Made by a program: the position numbers and the translations under genes. DNA of 64,000 nt. It comes from Schizophyllum amplum. Its lineage: Eukaryota; Basidiomycota; Agaricomycetes; Agaricales; Schizophyllaceae. How positions within the stretch are numbered: the stretch's first letter is position 1; every line of letters begins with the position of its first letter. The notes beneath the pieces are model-generated. The model made no database searches. It had not been told where the DNA came from and was given only the letters and a program-made list of their open reading frames with translations. Shown in pieces: positions 1 through 9,658 of the stretch. Where the stretch lies: NCBI GenBank assembly GCA_007026445.1, contig VDMD01000006.1, positions 1 to 64,000 of the forward strand, read 5' to 3'.

Positions 1-690
1 AAGTCGGCTGCCGGCTTCTTCATGTTGCGACGCTCCCCGCGCTCGGCAGGGTTCAGCGATTTCGCGCTCATCGAGCCCGTTATGGACTCGATATATGGGG
101 TAGGTCGGCTATCGCCGACCATTGTCTCGTTCAGCATCCGACCAGCGGATGCCGTTTCTTCTCCGGTCAAAGCCGTGAGCGTGGAGGTCGGATCGCTCCG
201 TCCTCCCGACCTCACCCGCGACCCTTCACTCTCCTTCTTCAGGTGAGGGGGTTCGTCCTTCGACCGTTGACGCGACGCGTCCCGGTTTGTTCCGTCACGC
301 GCCGCCACTTCTTCCGATGTGGCTATGGCCGTCTCGGTTTTTGTGAAGCTGCGAAGGTTATACCTTCGCGGCTCCTTCTGCTCGGCTTTCGCCTTCTTTC
401 CCCCGCTCCTCTTCTTGGTCATATTGCTATGTATCCAAGTTTGTCGACGGGAAACTTCGACGCCGAGCTTTTATCAAGCTTGGGAAAATTTTCGTAGTTT
501 GGGTGTGTGTGTGAACGCAACTAAATTGCGATCGGCGGAGTGTTTAAAAAGGTGTAACGAGGCAAGGCCTCGTATAGCTCTATCTCCTTAGATCACACAC
601 GTATAAACAGAACCGCAAGATGCAATTCAGTACGTATACGTGATGGTGTGTGACAAGAAGGAAGCTGTCCCAATCGGGACAGCTTCGCAC
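1..690. repeat. Tract dense in short perfect hairpins
   Basis: No gene is supported here. The tract contains a series of short inverted repeats with tiny loops: GGTCGGC/GCCGACC at 103-120, GCATCCG/CGGATGC at 134-152, GAGGTCGG/CCGACCTC at 184-213, GCGAAGGT/ACCTTCGC at 351-369, AGCTT/AAGCT at 466-480, ACGAGGC/GCCTCGT at 557-573 and an 11-bp pair GAAGCTGTCCC/GGGACAGCTTC at 661-686. Weaker pairs lie at 71-91 and 443-461. Arms differ in sequence from one another, so this is not a simple repeat array. The left edge is cut by the window. It may be part of a mobile element or a structured transcript; identity unknown. Confidence 0.6.
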
Positions 691-3600
691 ACGTTATACA
701 AAATATAATAAATAATAGTTAAGTCCTTTTGGGGCGCTCCCCCTTACACACATCTATATCGTTGATGGAGGCGCAGCCCCTCATACTCTTCCCTCGACTA
801 CGTACTCTCGAGATCAATTCTAGTCTCTATGAGTGGGGGGAATGGCCGCAAGCGGCGTGAGCCGAACCTTTTTAGCGAGGCCACGGTACCCCGTAAATCA
901 GAGATTTCCATGACTTGGTACGTGAGACAGGGAGCAGGTGGAAGGGCCTATGCAGAGGCCTTGACCGCATAAGTAGCAGGCAGTCAGGGTATTGGCAGAT
1001 TTGTTCATCACTTAATATCATCGATAGAGAGGTTCGACATTTTATTTGCTAACTACTGGTGATACAGTGTAGCTAGCGAGGGTGACGGTACAAGTCGTCA
1101 GCGAGCGTTCAAAGAACGGGCGCGCTCGAGAACAACTGTGATGATAGTCAGCACGTGAGGCTCAGGGAGAATAAGAACATACATCTGAACGGCAATCACG
1201 TCAACTGCATCGCTAGAGGGCACGAACGCAGTGCCGGGCACGGCTGTATACTGTCTACACGTCTCGTAAAACCTTATTCATCCGGGTCGTGCACCTCGAG
1301 AGGGTGATGCACCGATGCACCACGATTGTGGCGGGCCGTCGGCTGGCGGCAATGCCCATGAGAGTAGTGGCATCGTCAACGCAATTGAGGCTGGTGGACA
1401 CTTTCCGGCGCTTTGGGAATCTTCATAGCGTTGGGCATTGTCGCCCTTGCGGACGATTGGCGTACACGCCAGTGATGACTTCCCTGTGACACGGTAAGCG
1501 CACGGGCGAATGAACATCATGTGAAGGCAGGTGACAACGTATGGTTAGGCGCGCTACGCACGCCCAAGGCAACACGGGAGTCCCGATGCGATTGAGACCT
1601 TGGGTGGTCCGCTCCCGGCGTGAAGCGCGCAGGAAGATTGAACGTACGAGGTTAAGATGACCACGTACCTAAATCTTCCCGCAGGGCGGCCGGGGGTCTT
1701 CCAATGGCATTCCTCTTCGCTGTGCGCGTGAGGGAAGGTCGGACGGGTTGCACAATGACCTCACACACAGATCGTCGGTGATTGTAGACAGCTGCGTTCT
1801 GAGGCAGCAGGATGGACGTCATACAGGAAGGGCGAGAGACGGATGTCGCGCTCTGAGCGCCCGTGTAGGTTTACGGCGCGCTACTGTGCATCAGAAGTTA
1901 ACACGGGAGGTAGTCCGCGCGAGGGGCGGCTGAAAGCGCGGCACGCGAGCGACGTACAATATCGCCTGATCATCGGTTGCCTCAGCTGTGCTTAGGGAGG
2001 ATGTCGGGCTTGGGGGAACGCCAAAGAGTGGGTGATTTGAATCGTGGGGTTCGTAGTGACATGTAATGGCGTACGAGCGGGAGGCGCGAGAGCGAGCAGG
2101 TGGGAGGATGAGGGACGGGACGAGGCGGGCGGATGCGGGCATGCGCCGTCTGCGCCCCCTCGCCCTCACCTGTTCTCTCGCGCTCGCCCGACTCGCTGAC
2201 CCGGTCTCCCTGGCTTCCCCGGACCCCATCACACAGGCAGCCACCACGGACGCTTTGGCGTGCAGCGTGCGCTGGCTGTCGCATCTCTCGCCCGCTGGCC
2301 GGTATTGTGCCTGCCGCGGCGGCGACCTACTCGTCCGAAAGGTGAGCGCGATCTCGCCAGTTGTAACGTCCTCGACGTACCCGTACATAGTCCGAGTCGT
2401 GCGAACTTAGGCGCGCGCTCTCCGCGTCTCGTTGGTAATATGCAACCATCGATGCGACATGCACTGGTGTATGCCGTCAGCAGCACGTTTGAGAGCGCGA
2501 TCACAAGGAGGGCCGAGGTTCCGCTCATTTCTGCGACTGTGGTGCAGAGTGAGGGAGGCCGGGGCGTTGACGTTCGTCGTTGAGACGATGAGGAGGGAAG
2601 GCGGTGAGGGAACATGTCTCGGATGAACAATTGCCATAGCGTCTTAGATGCTGGAGGCAAGGGACGTGGGGGATGTGCATGCCATCGTCGCGGCGAGTCC
2701 GTCAATGGTTAAGTCAACGCAGAGTCAACGTCAAGAGCGCTCGACCGTCGAGGCGCTGGCGGCGAACCGGGCCGATGTTCGCCGTTGACCCGTCCGTGAC
2801 GCGTTGACGTCTCTTACATGAACCTGCTATGAACCACCATTATCGTGGCTCCGCGAAAGGCGCCTCTTGTTCTGTATCTTCCCCTTTCGACCTTGCGCAC
2901 TGCAGATAACAAGATAGATATTCCCGAGGACACCTCCGAGCACAGCAAGAATAAGTAACAGAGCGAATGACCCGCAGGATTGCGAGCGCGCTGGTGCACT
3001 GCAGGTACGTGCGACATTCAGCTCGCGCATTAGCCCTCATGCTCATGTCTTACACTGGGGCATAGGGGTCATCTTCGGTGAAGGTTGCGAACGTATGTCG
3101 CGTCCGTCGCGTCAGCTCGGCCGGCCGCGCGCTCTATGCCCTCGCCAGCAATCGCGACGCGCGTCCAGTCTGCGATACTTTCCATCAAGCCCCGCCTCAC
3201 ATTCTTTCTCCCTAGATGTCTAGGCGACGCGACCGAGAGCGAGCCGCTCGAGGGCTCACAACACGGAAATTTCGCGGTGGAGAACTTGGTTGATGCTTGG
3301 AATATGCTTCGAAATTCAGTGAGAGCAGGGGTAGATACGCGATGCCAACATCCCCTACCCCCACAGGTGCGTCGCGCCGTATATACCCACAATGAGAGTA
3401 GTTGATGAGAGCATTGATCGCCAGCTGCGGTCTCCGCGAGTACGGAGGGCGCACGATCACAACACATAGCGGCGAAGCTGCTCGCGCGCCACCGCTCTCG
3501 CCTCTGCATGCAGCAGCATGCTGTGCGGCGCTCAACGCCAATCGCTTAGCTGCGCGCTGCCGGCCCGCAGATGCGGCACACTAGGTGACTACTGCCTCTG

Positions 3601-4519
3601 CTCGATTGCTCCACCCAGTGTGTATGCACCGCGTATCACAGCCACGGCTGCGCGACGCGTTTACTGATCGTGAAGACCTTCCTTGCACCCCCCCTTTTCT
3701 ACACAAGCAGCGCGAGCGGCTCAAATCTGTGAGGACCTCTCCTTGTTCTACATTGTAATATAACATGCCTACATGCGTTTATATTATACACCTTTCCTTT
3801 CTTGTCTCGCTCATTCAGCGTGCGCGATGCATGCGCATGCTGCGTAGGTGATGCACGGTAGTTACTAGCACAAAAAGTATGGAGAAACATTACACATGCA
3901 AACTGAGAGCCATCGTCAAGATATCTCATCGCGCCAGCCGCGTCCGGCCAAGTCTCCCGAGGGCCGAGGCCGACGTTCATGGCAGCCATCCTTGCCGCGA
4001 CCTCTGCGCTGAAAACAATTTCCTCACCCGGAGGGAGGTAGGTCTCATCTCATCAGAAGCTCATAGCAAAGGGAGAACAAGGGTTGGGAAGCGCGCCTGC
4101 AGCTGCAGACCGCGTACTCACGGATGTGTGTCCCTGTGGTGTCCCATGTCGGTGTCCCGCGACACGACAGACTGACGTGGCAGCGTCGCCCAAAAAGGAA
4201 ATGGACCAAGTTCACCTTCACTCCAGAGCTTTCCCTACTCTTGTGGCTGTGCACCACGTGAAAGCTCAAAAAGGAAATGGACCAAGTTGCACATCTCAGT
4301 GAATAGCCAAACCAAAGGTTCGGCAATCACGGATTACCCGGCGAACAACTGGTTCCGTTCACCAATCAGGGACTCACCTCCATCATCGCTCATTGCCCAA
4401 TCAGTCACTTCAACCGCATTGACCGCTCTTCCATTGACGACTTCCACTTCTTTGAGCCACGCGGATATAGGAGCAGCCTGCAGGACCGGAGCATATTGTC
4501 GCATCCCACTATCTGCGCC
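691..4519. other. Gene-poor stretch, no convincing gene
   Basis: Open frames here are short, overlap on both strands and resemble no family I recognise. Noted landmarks are a small hairpin GCCGC/GCGGC at 845-856, a cluster of GTCAA/TTGAC words between 2567 and 2808, and a 22-bp direct repeat at 4191-4212 and 4267-4288. It may be remnant transposon sequence or a long intergenic region. Confidence 0.5.
4191..4288. repeat. 22-bp direct repeat pair
   Basis: The same 22 bases, beginning CAAAAAGGAAATGG, occur at 4191-4212 and again at 4267-4288, 76 bases apart start to start and in the same orientation. The flanking sequence differs. It lies just upstream of the truncated leucine-rich gene. It could be a duplicated regulatory word, a footprint of an insertion, or chance duplication. 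Confidence 0.7.
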
Positions 4520-5401
4520 ATGGCTGGTCGAATTGGCTCATTACATACACTCAAGTTACACTTTTACTACTCGCAGGACCTCCACATCTTTCTTGCACCG
4601 GGCGCTCAGTGCCTGCGCTCGCTCGACTTGGCCATCACGGTGCTCGCCGACCCCGTCGACGCATATGCGCTGGAAGGCTTACGATATTTGAGGATCCGGA
4701 AGCAGTCGATGGCGTTTGCGGGTGCACTCGTGGGCTCTCCCCACATAGAGGAGATCGATGTGTTGGAGGCCACCATCGCCGACTCTGATGCCCTTGCGCA
4801 GCTGATGAACAAGATACATGGGAACTGCCAGCCCGATGTTCTGCGTCGCGTACGCATACACGAAAGGCTCGAAAAGGATGTACAGACCTGGCACGTCACG
4901 CGGCGCCATCTCGCCGCGCTCATGTCCTTCCACGGCTTGGTCGAGGTTGACATCTGCACCACAGGCGAGCTATCCATGACAGACGTCGATTGGGCCGCGG
5001 TCGTCCCTCAGTGGTGCAGCCTGCGTGTTTTCAAGGTCAAGCAAGCCTTCAGCCGTCGCGGGGATATCGGACCCACGCCTGCCACGGTGAAAGCGCCCCC
5101 GCCGGACGCAACGCTGGGCGCTCTGATAACATTTGCCACCCATTGTCCTGAGCTCGAAGAGCTTGCTCTTCAGCTGCACGCGACGACTATCCCGACGCTA
5201 GTAGGACCTCAGCTCACGCTGTCCCAGAACCGCCTGTACGAGCTGGATATAGGCCGTGACTGTGGCATCCACGGGATGTCCACGCTCGTTTTTGATTTCC
5301 TTCACTCCCTCTTCCCCTCCCTGCGAACCATCAAGGTGGACCCGAAGCCTGACGACTACAGTAACTGGGGCCTTGTTCAATGGCAGGCGCGGATGGCTTA
5401 A
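4520..5401 (+). CDS. F-box/LRR-type protein, N-terminally truncated
   Basis: A single open exon of about 290 residues. The product has irregular leucine-rich spacing (runs such as LHTLKLHF, CLRSLDLAI, GLRYLRI, CPELEELAL and FPSLRTIKV), as in the C-terminal half of the many Agaricomycete F-box proteins that recruit substrates to SCF ubiquitin ligases. The open frame extends a little upstream of the first ATG at 4520, but no F-box (about 45 residues, LP..V...I) can be found in the upstream 300 bases in any frame. Full-length family members are usually 450-600 residues, so this is probably a 5'-truncated copy or a gene whose first exon I cannot see. The substrate cannot be inferred. Confidence 0.55.
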   Translation: MAGRIGSLHTLKLHFYYSQDLHIFLAPGAQCLRSLDLAITVLADPVDAYALEGLRYLRIRKQSMAFAGALVGSPHIEEIDVLEATIADSDALAQLMNKIHGNCQPDVLRRVRIHERLEKDVQTWHVTRRHLAALMSFHGLVEVDICTTGELSMTDVDWAAVVPQWCSLRVFKVKQAFSRRGDIGPTPATVKAPPPDATLGALITFATHCPELEELALQLHATTIPTLVGPQLTLSQNRLYELDIGRDCGIHGMSTLVFDFLHSLFPSLRTIKVDPKPDDYSNWGLVQWQARMA

Positions 5402-6316
5402 GTGTATATTATATCCTCGCATGCGGCTCAGCGAAGGTAAGCAACGCGTCTTTAGCAGCGGTCGTCGGCACAGACGCTCATCGTTGTTTTCAGTCATGAC
5501 AGTCACGATTCCATCTTATATCTATATCCGTGGCGCAGCGCGCCCGTCTCAATCTCCCGATTTACTGGACTTCGCGGGCGAGTCCTTGAAGGTCCTTGAT
5601 TTTGTTATATCGTAACCTAAGTTGAACGTACAAGACAATTTTCTGCGTTCGTCGACCTTGTGAGGAGACCACGCATGGAAGACAAGTGTCTCTCGCATAC
5701 TTGAACGGTCATGTTATCGATCTTTGAAGGCACAGCGCCCGGAGACCTCCAGCTGGACCGTGACCTTTCGATGATCGATGTCGATGATGCATGAGACCTC
5801 AGGCTTCTCCGGCTTTGAAGGTTGCCATACCGGCTCGGACAGTGACAGCCGCTCGCCAATCCGGATGACAAACCACAGAGTGTATACAGAGTACAAGTAT
5901 ATAAAGGATAGAACGATACATCCAGCGAGACGAGGAGAGCGTGCAAAAGGAGAGGAGGACACAGACCGCAAAGACCAGCACAGGACCGAAAATCTCGGAG
6001 ACGCAGGGGCGTATGTACTGGGTGAGCATCGTACGTAGGTAAGAGAAGGAGAAGGAAAGGAAAAGAGAAAAAGAAGACGGAGTAAAGCAGCATAGGGCGC
6101 CGCGAAACAAGCGCTGGGTAGCCAAAAAAGGGGGGATATCGACATGGAAGAAGCGGCGAAGCGAAGGAGGTGAGGGATATGTTACGCAAGCGCCTGGCAC
6201 ACGGGGGCGTTAAAGATGTAATAAGATTAGAGAGACATCCAGACATCCAATATCCGTCCAGACGTCCATCCATCCGGCCAGCAAGAGAGCGAGGAGAGAG
6301 CGCTTAGCACGATGTC
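5402..6316. other. Convergent intergenic region with polypurine tract
   Basis: This lies between the 3' ends of the leucine-rich gene and the RasGAP gene. No coding exon is supported. It holds an uninterrupted 37-base purine run on the + strand at 6041-6077, inside a wider purine-rich stretch of about 5920-6180. Seen from the RasGAP transcript it is a pyrimidine-rich 3' region. Confidence 0.5.
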
Positions 6317-8978
6317 TCATCGCTTGGCAAAGACCTTCTTGAGCAGGCCGAGCACCTTGGGCACGTTGAGCTGTACGTATTCGAGGTCCAGGAGGTGCTT
6401 GTTGTCTTTTTGCTGGAATGGAGGTTAGCGAGCGAACCATTGCATGGTAAAGTGGAGCGGACCTTCTCTAACAAGTCGTCGATCTTCAAGTCCATCTCGA
6501 GGATCGCCTTCTCCCGGCCCTTGTAGTGAAGCGCAATGATGAACGTCCCAGGCGTCGGCGACGTGATGTTGAAGTAGATGTTCGGCCGCCTAGCAAACAA
6601 TATCAGCACAAGGCCGTCTCCACAACATCAAGCAGCCCTCACCGATTGTCCGGCACATTGCTCTCCACGATGATGCCCTCCTTCTCCAGCTGCGCATGCG
6701 TGAACCTATACGGCCCCAGCACCACCGGCTTCGTCGGCTTCTTCTCCTTCCCGCCGACAGTCACCACGCCCACACCCGTCGACGCGCCCTTGTCCTTCGT
6801 CGCTGTGAGCCGCACGTTCTGCAGGTACGCCTTGTACTGCTCGAGTTGGCTGCGCATGTAGTTATTGTGGTCGCAGATCGTCTTGTACACGGCCTCCAGG
6901 CTCTTCGTCTCCAGCACGACCTTCTCCCGCAGGTTGCCGAGGTGCACGAGCTCCGCGGCGACCTCGTCCTGCATGAGCTTGTACCCGTCCGAGGAGTCGA
7001 TGACGCGCTGCTCCTCGAGCTCGCGCAGCATCTCCTTCACCTTGATGCCCTTGCGCACCAGAGTTGCGTCCTTAGTCGTGGCCGCGCGCTCGGCGATCGC
7101 CGCGAGGTTGTACGGGCGCTTCTCCGCGGCGTGGGGTATGGAGCGGAGGAGGTGGACGAAGATTGACTTGGCCTCCATGTACAACATGTCGCTTGAGGAG
7201 ACCGAGTCCATGAGAGCGCTTTGGATGTCCTGCACTGGCGTCTCCCATCGACTGTACAAGGACAGCTCGATCGTGCGGTTCTCCTTTCGAGGAACTTGTG
7301 GCGGGGCAGGGCCTAGCTCGTCCGTCAGGATACGTAGGTGTTGCTTGTCGTTAGGAGACTGCCGCTAGCGTGAGTTGCGTGGCACACGGCAAGCCGGCTA
7401 TATAATAACGTACCAGCGTCTCGATGTGCTGCAAGATCAGCGAGTGCGTGTTATACAGCTCATTCAACGTGATGTGGATCATCAGATCCTTCTTCGACAG
7501 CGCCATGTACTGGTCCATCTGAGCAGCAGATGAGTACGGCAGATAGACAATGGCTTTTGAGACGCACCTCCAAAGTATCGTAGAAGTCGCCAACCTCGCA
7601 GAGGTTGTTCAGGAACTGGTTGATCCTCGCTTTGTTGTTCTCGACAAAGGGGTTCAGGGTGATCATGTACGCCTCCTTCGCATACGAGGGCTTGTTAGCG
7701 AGGTTCTGCAGCATTTTCGCGATCAGCGTCAATGTCCGCCTGGGGTGCTTCGCGGGAACGCCCTCGACGAGCATGTACGCCTGGGGTGTCACGATGGCGG
7801 GGTTGATGAAGCGCAGGAAGAAGAACCCGCCGATGAGGGAACAGATGGCGTAGTCCGTCGCCTCTGGGTACTTGCGCTGGAACTAATGGTCACAATCGGC
7901 ACAGCGCACGAAGAGACATCACATACACGAGTTAGACTACGGATCTGCTTGCAGATCCACCGGATGCCATACGGCACGCTCTCCATGCTCTCGATGATGG
8001 TGACGAGGAAGCTGTTCGCTATTTCCATGAGCATGGTCAGGCGCGGCGCGATGATGGCCTGCACGTCGGGGTTCTCGTTGGCGACTTCTGGGGGGACGCC
8101 GCGAGGGAGGTTGGGCGGCAGCGAGCCAGTCTCCTCCTCGATCTGGTTGATCATCTGCTCGTACACCTTGACAGGGTTAATCTCGAGGTTGAGGTCCTTG
8201 TGCTCGATGAGGCTGTTGATGCGCTCGGCGAGGACGCTCTTGAGGTAGGACTGACCGGGCCCACGGCGGGTATAGGTGGTCATCATGCGCGAGACGGGCG
8301 TGTTGGCGCGGAGGAGAGAGCCAAACTCGGTCGCAGTCTCAAACTGGGCGGAGAGGACGGACTGAAACATGGTGAGGAGGAGGTGCTCCTCGCGGCTCTC
8401 GTACTGGTTCCCGTAGAGTGTAAACATGACGGTCTGGAGGAGGGTATCGATCTCGGAGAGGCTGACGAGGCGGCAGAGGGAGGCGACGTGGCGCGGCTCG
8501 GACTGCAGGAGGAAGAATAGATTGGAGTATTGCTGCATCTTGCGGTCGTCGGGGTATTGGCCTTCGGTGGGATCGACCTCTTCTAGCGTGCGCTCGACCT
8601 CGCGTTGCTGAGAGGGATGAGTATTGGCTCATTTACGAAGGGCGGGCGGACAGACCTCGTCCAGTGCCATTCGGTTTTGGATGAGCAATGCGATGCGCGA
8701 GTCGAGATATCGCACGTCGCGCTCCAAGACAAAGTTCTTCTTGGACTGCGCTGATATCTTGCCCTTGAGGTCCCTCAACCGTTTCTGAGCTAGGCGGGAG
8801 TCAGATCGGGCGAGAATGCTTAAAGACACTGCGGCGTACCGCGGGCGAGATCGTCCTCGACGTCGACGTCTTGCTCAGCAGCCATGCTGAACAAGGCGGT
8901 GACGCTGTAGCGGTTGGTGTTGCGGTTGGTATGCCTGCGCGAGGACATGCTGGGCGAGCTGGGTTCGGGGTACGACAT
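6317..8978 (-). CDS. Ras GTPase-activating protein, Gap1/Sar1 (IQGAP-related)
   Basis: The product accelerates GTP hydrolysis by Ras and so switches off Ras signalling at the membrane. The spliced protein is about 770 residues, close to fission-yeast Gap1. An N-terminal charged helix ([10 protein letters not shown]) is followed by the RasGAP domain: GSLLRANTP near residue 189 carries the arginine-finger position, YTRRGPGQ follows, and the family signature FLRFINPA is near residue 340. A RasGAP C-terminal domain follows, with the helical segment [12 protein letters not shown] and a terminal beta-rich part ending KVFAKR. There is no calponin-homology or IQ region, which separates it from true IQGAPs. 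The start at 8978 was chosen because MSYPEPSS reads in frame into the conserved N-terminus; an internal ATG lies at 8885. At least six introns of about 50-60 bases, and no frame break seen. It is divergent from the Lsh-type gene. Confidence 0.9.
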
Positions 8979-9658
8979 GATGTTCGTTCAAAGGGCGTCG
9001 CGGGCGTCGCTGTGTCACGGAGCAGATGGTGGCGGGTGGGTGAGATGGGCAGCGCCGGGGATTCCGCCAGCGTCTGTGGTGACGGGGAAAAAGGAGATAA
9101 AGGAAAGTCTGATACTGGGAAGAAGAAAGCTGGAGAAATCCAAACGCCTGACGGACGACCAGGACAACCTTGTGAACTCCGTGATTCCCTTTTTAGGCTT
9201 CTTTTGATATCAACCGTTGTCGCGACTCGGTGGTCGACCGTTGCCAGCGCGTCCTTGCGGTCGTGGCCTGGCCGTGGCTTGTGGTTCCCATTCCAACTAA
9301 TATCCGCAGTGTATAGATACAGTATTACGGTCGTCAGCCGTTCATCTAAAGTCACAAAAATCTTGAGATAGCGATCCCAGCTGAAGATACTCTCCGCCGC
9401 CAACAATTTTGTGCAGTCTTCGACGCTCGGCTAAGTCGCAAAATCACTGCGAAGTGTTGCCCTCAAGTTCTAGCATAGCGCCCAAACTTAGAAGAAGGCG
9501 ACCGCCGACCGCAACACATGCCGAGCCGCAGAACTTCAACCGTCACGTGCACTTGAGGGCAGGCCAAAGCGCGACTTGAGATCGGGTGCCGGTCCGCGGT
9601 GCGCCATCGCACTTGACTCTGTTCAACATTGAACACCACTTGAACAGACGCGCTCATC
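8979..9658. promoter_or_regulatory. Shared upstream region of divergent gap1 and LSH-type genes
   Basis: 680 bases separate the start codons of two divergently transcribed genes, so both promoters must lie here. No coding exon is supported. I see no clear TATA box and did not identify binding sites for a named factor. Confidence 0.4.

Noticed and set aside
661..686. Helitron 3' end
   Set aside because: The 11-bp hairpin is suggestive, but no CTRR terminus follows within the expected dozen bases and no Rep/helicase gene is present.
1891..2705. Overlapping 100-165 residue frames on both strands
   Set aside because: Arg/Ser/Pro-rich on both strands, mutually overlapping, no family features; explained by GC-rich non-coding sequence.
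8801..9406. 201-residue minus frame upstream of RasGAP
   Set aside because: The proven start MSYPEPSS lies in a different frame in the same bases; this frame has no homology.
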